A DNA stretch of 20,773 bases from Dehalococcoidia bacterium (GTDB taxonomy: Bacteria > Chloroflexota > Dehalococcoidia > Lucifugimonadales > Lucifugimonadaceae): the NCBI GenBank assembly GCA_028278465.1, contig JANQEF010000161.1:1-20773 (forward strand), read 5' to 3'. The notes under the pieces were generated by a model. That model saw nothing but the letters and a program-made list of their open reading frames with translations. It was not told the DNA's origin and searched no databases. Position 1 is the first letter of the stretch. Each line of letters opens with the position of its first letter. Shown piece after piece: positions 7,365-15,823 of the stretch. Made by a program: the position numbers and the translations under genes.

Positions 7365-8444
7365 GTGCCACAGCCAGTTGACGACGAGCGAGTTGCGAGC
7401 CGGTTCGGCGATTCGCACGAAGCCGTGGCGGACCAGGACGTAGGACCGCGTGAGGTCAGAACGGGAACGCGGTTTCGGTACGTCGGGCTTATCGCCTTTC
7501 TGCTGATCGTTTTCGGCGCACCGGCCGCGCTCTTCCGCTTCGATAGTGAGCCGTCATTCGACCAGGCATCGCTCGACCGGCTGAACAGCGTTCAGCCCGA
7601 GTTCGTGTTCCTCGGCAACTCGCTGCTGGAGACGCGCATCGACCCCAACCGTCTGAACGAGCTGCTGAACGATCGGGCGGCGGTTTCTCTGGCCGTTGAA
7701 GGCTCGCAGTCGGCCGTCTGGTACCTCCAGCTCAAGAGCCTGGTGGCTGCAAGCGATTCGCCGCCCGATACCGTCTTCGTCTTCTTCCACAACGACCTGA
7801 TCACGAAGCCTCAGGAGGCGTTGGACGGCCGCAACAGCGACCTGATCGAGTCGCTGGTGACCGGAGATGGCGCGGAGTTCGAGGAGATCCTGGATTCCAG
7901 CCGCACTGCTCATCAGAAGACGGTTGCAACGCTTCAGCAGGTCTATCCGCTGCAGGAACACGGAACCGCCGCCCGCGATGGACTGTCCGAGGCTGCGGCA
8001 GCACTCTTTCCGTCTTCGCGGTCTGAGCTTTCCTCCAGGGCCGATGATGCTTTCGCTTTCCAGCACAGGCGAGAGCCCGAAGTTACGGACGAACTACCGG
8101 AAGCTTCGAAGCCCTTCCAGGAGGCGGTATCGAACTCATTCTTGCCGACGATGCTGCAAGTAGCGGAAGAGGCGGGGATTCGACTGGTCTTCGTGCGAGT
8201 GCAAGCCCGTCCGAACGAAGACGGGTCGCCGAACCAGAGCGAGAGCATGCGCTTCTACGCGCAGGACCTCGGCTACTACCTGAAGGCGAACGGCGCTGAC
8301 TACGTCGACTTCACTGGCAACCCGGCGGTGGACGCCGCGCTGTACTACGACAGCTTCCACATCAGGCAGCGATACCTGCTGGACTACACCGAGCTGTTCT
8401 TCCGTGAGATGGCCGAATACTTCGACGTGGAACGGCAGCAGTGA
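7365..8444 (+). CDS. Membrane-anchored SGNH-like protein paired with MBOAT acyltransferase
   Basis: Predicted 359 residues: cytoplasmic N-terminal tail, one membrane span at about 39-57, then an extracytoplasmic domain. FLGNSLLE (82-89) carries a candidate nucleophile Ser86 and DSFH (329-332) a candidate Asp-x-x-His pair, as expected in SGNH/GDSL hydrolases and in the AlgJ/AlgX/DltD-type partners of MBOAT proteins. It overlaps the MBOAT gene by 4 bp (GTGA), the common arrangement for such pairs, and likely transfers or receives an acyl group on an extracellular polymer. GTG 7365 has a GAGG about 7 nt upstream, but later GTG codons before the membrane span cannot be excluded. The family assignment rests on the two motifs and the pairing, not on strong overall similarity that I can verify. 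Confidence 0.85.
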   Translation: MPQPVDDERVASRFGDSHEAVADQDVGPREVRTGTRFRYVGLIAFLLIVFGAPAALFRFDSEPSFDQASLDRLNSVQPEFVFLGNSLLETRIDPNRLNELLNDRAAVSLAVEGSQSAVWYLQLKSLVAASDSPPDTVFVFFHNDLITKPQEALDGRNSDLIESLVTGDGAEFEEILDSSRTAHQKTVATLQQVYPLQEHGTAARDGLSEAAAALFPSSRSELSSRADDAFAFQHRREPEVTDELPEASKPFQEAVSNSFLPTMLQVAEEAGIRLVFVRVQARPNEDGSPNQSESMRFYAQDLGYYLKANGADYVDFTGNPAVDAALYYDSFHIRQRYLLDYTELFFREMAEYFDVERQQ

Positions 8445-9874
8445 CGTTCCAGACGCTGTCGTTTGTCGCGCTTCTGATCGCGGTGCTGGCCGTCTACTGG
8501 CTGCTTGGCCGCCGGCAGCAGAATGTCCTGCTGCTCGCCGCCAGCTACGTCTTCTACGGCTACGTCGATCCGCTGCTGACGCTGCTGCTCGGCGGCTTCA
8601 CGGTGGTCACTTACTTCGCAGGGTTAGGCGCTGCGCATACCGGCAATCCGGCAGACCAGAGCAGACGGCGACTTTCGCTGGCGCTCGCGATCGCTTCGAC
8701 CATCGCCGTGCTGGTCGTCTTCAAGTACCTGGGCTTCTTTGTCGACGGAGTCAGCGATCTCGTCGAGAGCATCGGCCTCGGCACCTTTTCGAGCCACCTG
8801 AACATCATCCTGCCGATTGGGATCTCGTTCTACACGCTGCAGTCGCTCGGCTACGTGATCGATGTCCACCAGGGCCGAATCGCTGTACGTCGCAACCTGA
8901 TCGACTTCGCCCTGTTCGTCTCCTTCTTCCCGCAGCTGGTCGCCGGTCCGATCGAGCGGGCGTCGAGGCTGTTGCCACAGTTCGAGACTGACCGCAGGTT
9001 CGATGCGGACGACGCAAAGGACGCGGTCACGCTGTTGCTGTGGGGCTTCTTCAAGAAGCTGGTGATCGCAGACAACGTGGGCGTGATTGCGGACAGCGTG
9101 TTCGCCGCCGAGTCGCCGGGTTTCGCCCTGTTGTGGGTCGGCGTGCTGGCGTTCGGGCTGCAGATCTTCGCCGACTTCTCCGGCTACACCGATATCGCAC
9201 GAGGAACTGCGCGACTGTTCGGCATCAGGCTGTCGGCGAACTTCGACCATCCGCACATCGCCCGCTCGCCCGTCGATTTCTGGAGGCGCTGGCACATCTC
9301 GCTGTCGACGTGGTTCCGTGACTACGTCTACGTACCGCTCGGCGGCTCGCGTGTCGGCCGCGGCAGGTACGCGCTGAACCTGATGACTACGTTCCTGCTG
9401 AGCGGGCTGTGGCACGGCGCTTCACTGAACTTCGTGCTCTGGGGCGGCTATCACGGAGCGCTGGTGCTCGGGCAGAGGTCGCTGGCAGCTGTGGCGCCGC
9501 GGAGCGTGGTACGAGCAGTCTCGGCGATGCCGCTTGCTGCGGTGCTGACGTTCCTTCTGGTGACGGTAGGCTGGCTGTTCTTCCGCGAGACCGACATCGG
9601 CCACACCTGGCAGCTGTTACGGAGCTCGCCTTTCGATGAGGATGCCCGGAGCCTGGAGCTTGCGGGGTTCCTGCTGGCGCAGGTCGCCGTCTACTCGTCG
9701 CCGGTCTGGATTCACACGCTGATCGCTGGTCAGCGCCCGGAGGCGGCGTTCGGCGTCGTGTCGCGTGCGGTCAGGCTTGCAGGCTCACGGACCGTGACGG
9801 CGACCGCTCTGTTCAGCGGAATCTTGCTGATGAGAAGCCCGGCCGGGGGCGAGTTCATTTACTTCCAGTTCTGA
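8441..9874 (+). CDS. MBOAT family O-acyltransferase (AlgI/DltB-like)
   Basis: Predicted 477-residue polytopic membrane protein that moves acyl (often acetyl) groups across the membrane onto an extracytoplasmic acceptor. Family hallmarks are clear: FFPQLVAGPIERA (162-174), FFKKLVIADN (203-212), ADFSGYTDIARG (244-255), DFWRRWHISLSTWFRDYVY-type block with His285, and LSGLWHGASLNFVLWGGYHG with the near-invariant catalytic His325. It also ends in the characteristic EFIYFQF. GTG 8441 overlaps the stop of the SGNH-like gene, so translation is coupled. AlgI modifies alginate and DltB D-alanylates teichoic acids; no alginate or dlt genes are nearby, so the acceptor here is probably a different surface polysaccharide. 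It is the last gene of the operon and faces a convergent lipoprotein gene 69 bp away. Confidence 0.96.
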   Translation: MTFQTLSFVALLIAVLAVYWLLGRRQQNVLLLAASYVFYGYVDPLLTLLLGGFTVVTYFAGLGAAHTGNPADQSRRRLSLALAIASTIAVLVVFKYLGFFVDGVSDLVESIGLGTFSSHLNIILPIGISFYTLQSLGYVIDVHQGRIAVRRNLIDFALFVSFFPQLVAGPIERASRLLPQFETDRRFDADDAKDAVTLLLWGFFKKLVIADNVGVIADSVFAAESPGFALLWVGVLAFGLQIFADFSGYTDIARGTARLFGIRLSANFDHPHIARSPVDFWRRWHISLSTWFRDYVYVPLGGSRVGRGRYALNLMTTFLLSGLWHGASLNFVLWGGYHGALVLGQRSLAAVAPRSVVRAVSAMPLAAVLTFLLVTVGWLFFRETDIGHTWQLLRSSPFDEDARSLELAGFLLAQVAVYSSPVWIHTLIAGQRPEAAFGVVSRAVRLAGSRTVTATALFSGILLMRSPAGGEFIYFQF

Positions 9875-9943
9875 GCGCCGGGTACGACAGAATCGAGCAC
9901 GACGACTCCGCTGTCCGCCGCCAAACCGGACTCGGTCCGCTGA
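9875..9943. other. Convergent intergenic gap with small hairpin
   Basis: Between the convergent MBOAT and lipoprotein stops lies CGGAC-TCG-GTCCG (9927-9939), a short perfect hairpin without a T-tract. It could act as a weak shared 3' end; no stronger terminator is visible on either strand. Confidence 0.25.
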
Positions 9944-10588
9944 TCAGTTCCCCTGCAACTGGTCCGGCAGGTCGCGGCAGTTCTTCGAGGGGTCGTTGCC
10001 AGTCCGGCCTTCACCCTCGCAGAGCAGGACCACGTTCCCGAGAATCCTGAACTCGGTATAGGTCGGGAACTGGTTTGAGCAGACCCTGGGCTCAATCGTG
10101 TCGCCAGACGGCCTCGACTGGAACGAAACATGGACGACCGTCGAGTCTCTCTCAGCGCCGCCGCTTTCCCGATGTTTCACAGCGCTCTGTCCCTGCGCAT
10201 CACGGCACGAGATGCGGTCGATCACGCCGACGGCCTGGCCGTCCTCTCCGGTTGCGGTCTGTTCCTTCGCTGCCTGAAGCCCCTGGACCTTCGCTACCTC
10301 AGCCGACGGATACACCAGGATGCCCAGCTCCTTCGTGTTCAGGAAGCCCCACTTGGCCTCGATCGACTCCGGGTACTCGAGCACGAAGTCTTTCTGTTCC
10401 TTCCACCCGAGGCTCTTCAGGTTGGCGCTCGAGAAGGTGGCGGTCGACTCGATCACGAAACGGGAGTCGTCGCCGTCTGATCCGGAGCCGGGTCCGTCGT
10501 CGGTGCCGCACGCTGCAAGCGCTGCTACGAGCGCCAGTATCGCGGGGAGAAACACCCGCAAGCGGATGTCGGCTGAGAATCGGTTCAT
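9944..10588 (-). CDS. Paralogous small lipoprotein, family member 5 (divergent, longer loop)
   Basis: Predicted 214-residue lipoprotein. ATG 10588 follows a textbook GGAGG 7 nt upstream; lipobox AALAAC gives Cys27, then a Gly/Ser/Asp linker. The family pattern is present but diverged: FSSANLKSLGW (52-62), KDFVLEYPESIEA (66-78), WGFL (80-83), LVYPSAEVAK (91-100, with the usual His replaced), TGEDG (113-117), then a long variable loop (about 120-175) with Cys128 and Cys170, followed by LGNVVLLCEG with Cys190 and a last Cys204. The loop is much longer than in the other members, while its cysteine pair recalls that of members 1 and 2. It lies 128 bp after the permease-propeller gene and has its own promoter candidate. 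Function unknown. Confidence 0.88.
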   Translation of the reverse strand: MNRFSADIRLRVFLPAILALVAALAACGTDDGPGSGSDGDDSRFVIESTATFSSANLKSLGWKEQKDFVLEYPESIEAKWGFLNTKELGILVYPSAEVAKVQGLQAAKEQTATGEDGQAVGVIDRISCRDAQGQSAVKHRESGGAERDSTVVHVSFQSRPSGDTIEPRVCSNQFPTYTEFRILGNVVLLCEGEGRTGNDPSKNCRDLPDQLQGN

Positions 10589-10652
10589 CTGGGTTCCTCC
10601 GGGCGTTTCGACTCGGATACCGGCCGGTCTCGCTATCCGTGCAGCGGCGGCC

Positions 10653-10681
10653 ATTGTAGATGGCGGCGACGCAATTCCCAA
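10653..10681 (-). promoter_or_regulatory. Candidate promoter of lipoprotein member 5
   Basis: On the minus strand TTGGGA (10681-10676), a 17-bp spacer and TACAAT (10658-10653): four and five consensus matches with ideal spacing. Transcription would start near 10645, leaving a leader of about 57 nt that includes the GGAGG ribosome site. Confidence 0.45.
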
Positions 10682-10716
10682 ACTCGGTAGCTGTTCCGCG
10701 CTGAAACGAGGGCGGC

Positions 10717-13700
10717 TTACTGCACCGGCTCGACGATCTCGTGCAGCGTGTTGACTTCGAGGCCGGTGAGCGTCTGCTGGCGTCCGCTGGGCCAAGAGAT
10801 CGTGATCGATTCGACCATTTCAGCCGGTCCGGCGCCGAAGTTGAGGTCCAGCGAGCTCATCGAGAGGAAGGTCGAGGAGCCCAGCACTTCCTGCACCTGC
10901 GCCACGGGCTGGCCGTCGAAGCCGGTTGCCGTCACTACGACTCGTGCACCGATGGCGTCGGCATTCGAACCGGTGCCGTCGATCCCCATCCGGCCTTTCA
11001 GCCTCAGCGCCACCCAGTTGTTGTCCGTCTCGCCGTTCATCCAGACGAACAGCGGGCCGCTGACGACGAAGCGCTCGCCATCCTCGTCCAGCGATTCGCC
11101 GTTGCTGTTGGTGGCGATGAGATCGACCGCACCGTCGCCGTTCAGGTCGCCGACCGCGACGCCCTTGCCGTTCTCGTGGAACTCGGGTCCGAGCCGCCGT
11201 CGCGCCGCATCGGCGTTGGACCTGATCGGGTCCGAGGACGAGTAGTCCACGCCAAGAGAGTCGACAACCCTCGCCTCGTAGGTGACGTCCTTGAGACCAT
11301 CTTCCGTGTTCTGGAGGAGCCTGCCGAAGCCCGGCGCAAGCAGGCCGTTCGGGCCTTCGCCGCGCGCCGCCAGCGCTCCGATCCAGTAGAGGTCCTGGTC
11401 ACCGTCATTCTCCATGTCGAAGAACACGGTGCCGAAGCCGAACTCGTACGCCTGCAACCCGGACGGAAGGTCCCAGCCATCTGCGAAGAACTCTTCGTTC
11501 AGCGAGACCGGTGGCAGAACCCTGCTGCGTTCGACTTCGGTGGCTGCTGCCACGTCGCTAAAGCGGCCGCCGGTGTTCTCAAGCAGCAGGTGGTAGCAGG
11601 TGCCCCAGCCCTGCTGCGCCGAGTACGCGCAGTCGCCGCCCGGTGGGATCGGTTGCGGGGTGTTGAACCTGTGGAAACCCATATTGGTGACGAACACGTC
11701 GAGGTCCAGGTCGCCGTCATAGTCGCCGAGCGCAAAACCCATCCACTGGCCCGAAAGACCGATCCCCATCTCGTCCTCGACAGGTGTGAAGGCGATCGCC
11801 CCGCCGATCGTGTCGTTTCGGTACAACTTCAGCCGGTCGCCGTCGTCTGCGATCCACAGGTCGGGATCGCCGTCATCGTCGTAGTCAAAGAACAGCGTCG
11901 CCCATGTCTGTCCCGCCGGGTCTCCGGCCACATGGTCGTTGGCGTCGCTCTGCGTGGCGTCGAACGCCTGTATCGGCTGGCCGTTCGGTCCGGGGAACGT
12001 AATCGGGACGCCTGACTCGCTGAGCATCGTCACCTGCGGGCTGACCAGGCCGGATTCCACGGTGAGGTCGGCGAAGCTGAAACCGCCCTGGTTGTGGTAG
12101 AAGACGTTGAAGTGGCCGTGGTGCCGAGCGTCATCGAACCGCACGAAATCCTGATCCGCGCGGTTGCCGATGAAGAGGTCGAGGAAGCCGTCGCCATCGA
12201 CGTCTGCGCAGGACACGCTCATGGTTGACCTGAAGTTGCCACCCTGAGGGAACGAACTGAGGGTCACGTCCTCAAAGGCGCCGTTGCCGAGGTTCCGGTA
12301 GAGCCTGTCGAGCGACACGATGCCGAGCACAGGCTCTTCAGAGATCGAGCGGTAGTCGAGACCATCACCGATGCGGCCATGTCCGCCCACGTACAGGTCC
12401 TGGAAGCCGTCGTTGTCGAAGTCGCACGCCGCCACGGCGGAGCTGTTCTGCTCTGGGATCTCGACGCCTGCCTGCGCGGCCACATTTGTGAAGGTGCCGT
12501 CGCCGTTGTTCCTGAACAGCCTGTTGTTGTCGCCGCGGACGATCTGTATCGGAGCTGCGATCTCGGCCGAGGTGACATAGAAGTCAAGGTCGCCGTCGCG
12601 GTCATAGTCGAATATGGCGACTCCGGGATAGCGGTTCTCGATCAGAGCGTCCGGGCCGATCGCCGGCGCGATGTTCTCGAACGGCGCGAACTCGTCCGCA
12701 GCTGCGACACCGTCACCGACGCCTCGCCGGGTGAACTCGCCGCCAGACGCGCCGCTCGAGTCGGCGAACAGCTCGTCGAACGATCTCGATTCGGTGGTGC
12801 CCGCCACGCGTGCGCTGAGGCCAGAGTCCTCCCATATCAGCGTCCCGCCCGCCAGCACCAGCAGACCGCCCAGTGCCCCGACTCCCCAGGTGGCGGTGGC
12901 AAAGGTCGCCAGCGCCCGTTTTGGCATGATCTTGCGCAGGCCCCAGAACGTCACCGGCCCGCCCGCCGCGGCCGTGAAGAGCAGCGTCGCCGCAGGCGCC
13001 GTGCCCATGCCCATGATGAGCAGCAGGGCGACCAGCGGTATCTCGAACAGCAGCGGCACATTGATGAGCACGCCGAAGGTGGCGGCGATTAGCACGCCTC
13101 TCAGGTCGTTGCCAAGGTACTCGGCGATCGTCTCGGGGCTCAGCCACTGGATGAACAGGCCGCTGGCGAACCCGGCGAGGATCATCACCGGCGCAAGCCG
13201 AATGAAGTAGCCGATGCTCGACTTCGCCCACGCGCGTCCGCCCTCTTCGAAGGCCTGCCGCCACGTTCCGGGCTCTTCTGGCACCAGGTCGTCGGTATCA
13301 ACTGGCAGATCGAGTTCCTCGCCGCGGTCCTTGCGCACCGTCATCACGACGATGGGACCGATGATGACCGCACCGACAACCGCGAGCAGCAGGCGGCTTA
13401 AACCGAGGATCGGCGAGAAAACGAAGAAGACCATTGCCAGCGCCGGGACGTTCATGGTGGCGGAGCCCTGGACCATGGCGATGGCGCCTTCCAGGTTGGC
13501 TCGCTTCCTGAACGCGGACGAGACCGGCACGATGCAGGCCGAACAGAGGTTCATCACCGGCCCGATCGCTGCGCCCTTGACGGTGCGTGCGAACAGCCCG
13601 CCTGATTGGAACGACCGTCCGGGTCCGTTCGGGAAGAGGAACGACTCGGCCAGCCCGGCGACCAGGAAGGCGAAGGTCATGCCAACGGTAACGAGCCGCA

Positions 13701-13965
13701 GGTAGTTGACGGAGAACGAGAACCACTTGTCTACGAACCCTTCGCCTGGCTCGCGGTCGATGCAGAAGCCCTGGAAGCACTGCTGCGCCGGCGAAGTGAC
13801 AGCGTCGAGGTCTTCGCCGACGATTCCGATCTTCGGAAACCTGTTGAGCGCGAAGAAGAGGCCAAGCATCAGGACCAGGAGCGTGATGCCGATGACGCGC
13901 TTCTTGGCTGTGAGGCTGGCCAGCTTCTGCGATTGAAGCGGGTAGGTCAGCGGGTTGCTAGACAC
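10717..13965 (-). CDS. Permease (DUF318/ArsP_1-like) fused to FG-GAP propeller and ASPIC/UnbV domain
   Basis: Predicted 1082 residues in three parts. Residues 22-375 form a polytopic permease of the YraQ/ArsP_1 type: two halves, the first with LCSACIVPVSS (Cys141, Cys144) in place of the usual Cys-rich motif, the second with EIPLVALLLIMGMGTAPA and a GGPVTFWGL stretch. Residues about 430-975 carry seven Ca-binding-like repeats (for example FDYDRDGDLDFYV, CDFDNDGFQDLYVG, ADVDGDGFLDLFIG, FDYDDDGDPDLWIA, GDLNGDGAVDLIAT), enough for a seven-bladed propeller. Residues about 983-1080 match the ASPIC/UnbV module (ARVVVTATG, ITISWPSGRQQ). The propeller should sit outside the cell. Such propellers usually occur in secreted CRTAC1-like proteins, so attachment to a transporter is unusual. 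The start is GTG 13965, with a weak ribosome site. Substrate unknown; relatives move metals, arsenicals or other small ligands. Confidence 0.92.
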   Translation of the reverse strand: MSSNPLTYPLQSQKLASLTAKKRVIGITLLVLMLGLFFALNRFPKIGIVGEDLDAVTSPAQQCFQGFCIDREPGEGFVDKWFSFSVNYLRLVTVGMTFAFLVAGLAESFLFPNGPGRSFQSGGLFARTVKGAAIGPVMNLCSACIVPVSSAFRKRANLEGAIAMVQGSATMNVPALAMVFFVFSPILGLSRLLLAVVGAVIIGPIVVMTVRKDRGEELDLPVDTDDLVPEEPGTWRQAFEEGGRAWAKSSIGYFIRLAPVMILAGFASGLFIQWLSPETIAEYLGNDLRGVLIAATFGVLINVPLLFEIPLVALLLIMGMGTAPAATLLFTAAAGGPVTFWGLRKIMPKRALATFATATWGVGALGGLLVLAGGTLIWEDSGLSARVAGTTESRSFDELFADSSGASGGEFTRRGVGDGVAAADEFAPFENIAPAIGPDALIENRYPGVAIFDYDRDGDLDFYVTSAEIAAPIQIVRGDNNRLFRNNGDGTFTNVAAQAGVEIPEQNSSAVAACDFDNDGFQDLYVGGHGRIGDGLDYRSISEEPVLGIVSLDRLYRNLGNGAFEDVTLSSFPQGGNFRSTMSVSCADVDGDGFLDLFIGNRADQDFVRFDDARHHGHFNVFYHNQGGFSFADLTVESGLVSPQVTMLSESGVPITFPGPNGQPIQAFDATQSDANDHVAGDPAGQTWATLFFDYDDDGDPDLWIADDGDRLKLYRNDTIGGAIAFTPVEDEMGIGLSGQWMGFALGDYDGDLDLDVFVTNMGFHRFNTPQPIPPGGDCAYSAQQGWGTCYHLLLENTGGRFSDVAAATEVERSRVLPPVSLNEEFFADGWDLPSGLQAYEFGFGTVFFDMENDGDQDLYWIGALAARGEGPNGLLAPGFGRLLQNTEDGLKDVTYEARVVDSLGVDYSSSDPIRSNADAARRRLGPEFHENGKGVAVGDLNGDGAVDLIATNSNGESLDEDGERFVVSGPLFVWMNGETDNNWVALRLKGRMGIDGTGSNADAIGARVVVTATGFDGQPVAQVQEVLGSSTFLSMSSLDLNFGAGPAEMVESITISWPSGRQQTLTGLEVNTLHEIVEPVQ

Positions 13966-14063
13966 GGCACACCCGGCCTGGTCGGTTACAAGCCAGGCCG
14001 AGCGCGAGATCGCCGAGAGTTTCCGGCGTCGTGCTGCTGTGGCGTTGCGCGGGTTTCAAAGAG

Positions 14064-14201
14064 CTACTTCTTGAATATCCGGTCTCTGAGCCTGCTTGCG
14101 AAGTCGGACTCGCCTTCCGCAGCCGGCAGCAGGACCCACAGCAGGAACAGGGAGCCAAACACTGCGGCAGGCAGCGTCGCTTCTAGCCACCACTCGGGCA
14201 T
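14064..14201 (-). CDS. Small single-span membrane protein, 45 aa
   Basis: ATG 14201 is preceded by a strong AGGAGA ribosome site (7 nt). The product begins MPEWWLEATL, continues with a hydrophobic helix (about residues 11-27) and ends in a charged tail, RLRDRIFKK. Net positive charge at the C-terminus suggests that end stays in the cytoplasm. It precedes the permease-propeller gene by 98 bp on the same strand, so it may be an accessory subunit of that transporter. The strong ribosome site, sensible codons and membrane-protein topology support a real gene although it is short. I do not recognise the family. Confidence 0.7.
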   Translation of the reverse strand: MPEWWLEATLPAAVFGSLFLLWVLLPAAEGESDFASRLRDRIFKK

Positions 14202-14287
14202 CGTCAAATCTCCTGTTCCGACGGGTTTTGATCGCGTCCGAAGTGACCGTGCAGGCGCGGGCGCTGGCTGATCATACGCCTCGCCGC

Positions 14288-14293
14288 AGTATA
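14288..14293 (-). promoter_or_regulatory. Possible -10 element before the 45-aa protein gene
   Basis: TATACT on the minus strand, about 87 nt before ATG 14201, in the gap after the stop of the unrelated lipoprotein. No clear -35 at standard spacing. It would drive the small protein and the permease-propeller gene. Confidence 0.25.
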
Positions 14294-14312
14294 CGGACGT
14301 TGCTGTCGAACG

Positions 14313-14777
14313 CTACCGGCTAACGTGGCCGATCCGGCTGACCGGAGATGTTGCGTTTGTGAGTATCCGGCCGCTGTCTCCGTTGATCACGTACAGCGCG
14401 TAGCTCGTTCCGAGTGCGCCCGGCGCGCCGATCATCGAGAACTCGATCTCGATCAGCCAGCCCGGAGGCGTGAGGTTTACGGAGGTCGGGCCTTCGAACA
14501 GTGCGGCGACGCGGTCGATGTTGTCTTCTCTGATCGGCAGAGAACTGCCCTTGATGCCCACCGTTCCGAGCGACCGCAGGTTGTCGTAGAGGTCCTGCGA
14601 CGCTGTCAGCGCGATCTGTACGGCGTCTGGAGCGGTCAGTGCAGGCTGCGGCGAAGGGCTGTCGGTGAGCGTCGGCATAGAGTCCGGTGGCGGCTCATCT
14701 GTCCTCGGTGAGCATGCCGCAACAAGCCAGATACTCACTACCAGCAATACCGAAATTGCGATCCGCACGGGTATCAT
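14313..14777 (-). CDS. Lipoprotein of unknown function, unrelated to the six-member family
   Basis: Predicted 154 residues with signal peptide, lipobox LVAAC (Cys22) and a Pro/Thr/Ser-rich linker to about residue 48. The folded part has a helical stretch (APDAVQIALTASQDLYDNL) and a C-terminal beta region GWLIEIEFSMIG ... YALYVINGDSGRILTN. The last motif resembles the end of PepSY-type domains (a strand followed by [IV]xxxxG-x-[IV]L), a weak hint only. It lacks the FYxSH core and the C-terminal cysteine pair of the other lipoproteins here. It is divergent from the membrane protein at 14865, 87 bp away. Confidence 0.8.
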   Translation of the reverse strand: MIPVRIAISVLLVVSIWLVAACSPRTDEPPPDSMPTLTDSPSPQPALTAPDAVQIALTASQDLYDNLRSLGTVGIKGSSLPIREDNIDRVAALFEGPTSVNLTPPGWLIEIEFSMIGAPGALGTSYALYVINGDSGRILTNATSPVSRIGHVSR

Positions 14778-14864
14778 CGCGGTGGCGCCGCGCTTCGCCC
14801 GCCAGGCCGTAGCGCGTCTCGACCTTCACCTGATGCCATCATCCCGACCACGTACGGACCCGAC

Positions 14865-15572
14865 TTGACTCGACCGCCGGACACCATAGACGCCTTCCAG
14901 GACAGGATCGTTGAGCTCGAGCGCATTCGCACCGAGATCTCGCGGCGGCAGCGCGTCACGCTCCTGGCTTTCATGCCGCTCGCCGCTGCCATGGCGCTCA
15001 TCATTCCGTACATGCAGATCGTCATCACGCTGCAGGACGCCGACTACTACTACATCCTGGAGAGACCCGGCTGGTCGACCTACCTGCGGCTGGCCAGCCC
15101 CGCGCTGTTCGCCGGTCCGATCGCGGCCGGGATCGTTGTGTTGATCTTCCGGCAGCTCGACGACCTGCTCCCGACGCTCGGGCGGATGCTGATCTTCGGC
15201 GCCGCTTACGGCTTCATCATGCCGTTCCTCACCGGCCTGTTCACTCCGCTCAACCTCTTCGTCATCGGCGTCACGGGCGTCTCGAACGTCACCGGCCAGG
15301 GCTCCGTGCAGCAGATGATCGGCGACTGGGTCTTCTCAACGCCCATGTTCACCTTCCTGTTTTGGATGGACTGGTTGGGTCCGGGGATACTTTTCGGTCT
15401 CTGCGCCGGGCTGATCTTCTGGGCGGTCGTGAAGCTGGCAGGACCGATCGAAAGCGCGGCGCGGGCGAGGTGGATCTTCGCCGGGTCGGCGCTGGCGAGC
15501 GTCGTCATACTGTTCCTCGTAACGGTGTGGCCGTTCGGCCTGTTTTCGTTTATGTTCGAGACCTTCCTCTAA
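14865..15572 (+). CDS. Polytopic membrane protein of unknown function
   Basis: Predicted 235 residues. A charged, probably helical N-terminus (FQDRIVELERIRTEISRRQR) is followed by about six hydrophobic segments (roughly 32-55, 77-95, 106-124, 127-140, 158-188 and 203-225). No transporter or enzyme motif is recognised. The only in-frame canonical start before the coding stretch is TTG 14865, without a good ribosome site; ATG at residue 37 would remove the charged N-terminus. Codon use and hydrophobic pattern make the frame convincing. The following permease overlaps or nearly touches it, so the two are probably co-transcribed. Confidence 0.75.
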   Translation: MTRPPDTIDAFQDRIVELERIRTEISRRQRVTLLAFMPLAAAMALIIPYMQIVITLQDADYYYILERPGWSTYLRLASPALFAGPIAAGIVVLIFRQLDDLLPTLGRMLIFGAAYGFIMPFLTGLFTPLNLFVIGVTGVSNVTGQGSVQQMIGDWVFSTPMFTFLFWMDWLGPGILFGLCAGLIFWAVVKLAGPIESAARARWIFAGSALASVVILFLVTVWPFGLFSFMFETFL

Positions 15573-15823
15573 GCCCCGCTGAAAGTAGCTTCAGTTCCCT
15601 GGAAGACAGCGAATCCAGCATCTGGCGCCGTCCGTCCGGCCACTCTCCACGGCCGCCCGGTTCAGTTCCGCGTGCCGCCAGGCCTTCACCGGCACAACAG
15701 GGTCGAAACGAGCGGTCGCTCTTCGAGACGTGGGACCCTGAAGCGGCTCGCATCAACGCCGACGCAGTCGCGGTAAGCGGCAGCCTGACGGGCATCGTCA
15801 TCAGGACGTTCCTGTCGGCGCGA

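Noticed and set aside
8624..9415. Minus-strand open frame of 263 codons inside the MBOAT gene
   Set aside because: The Arg/Gln/Glu-rich product is a shadow; the plus strand has the full set of MBOAT motifs.
10741..12015. Long plus-strand open frame of 424 codons opposite the propeller region
   Set aside because: Antisense shadow: the other strand encodes recognisable DxDxDG repeats and the ASPIC domain.
15362..15823. Start of the second permease at TTG 15362
   Set aside because: It would overlap the preceding membrane protein by about 210 bp, and the product there reads as a shadow of that gene.
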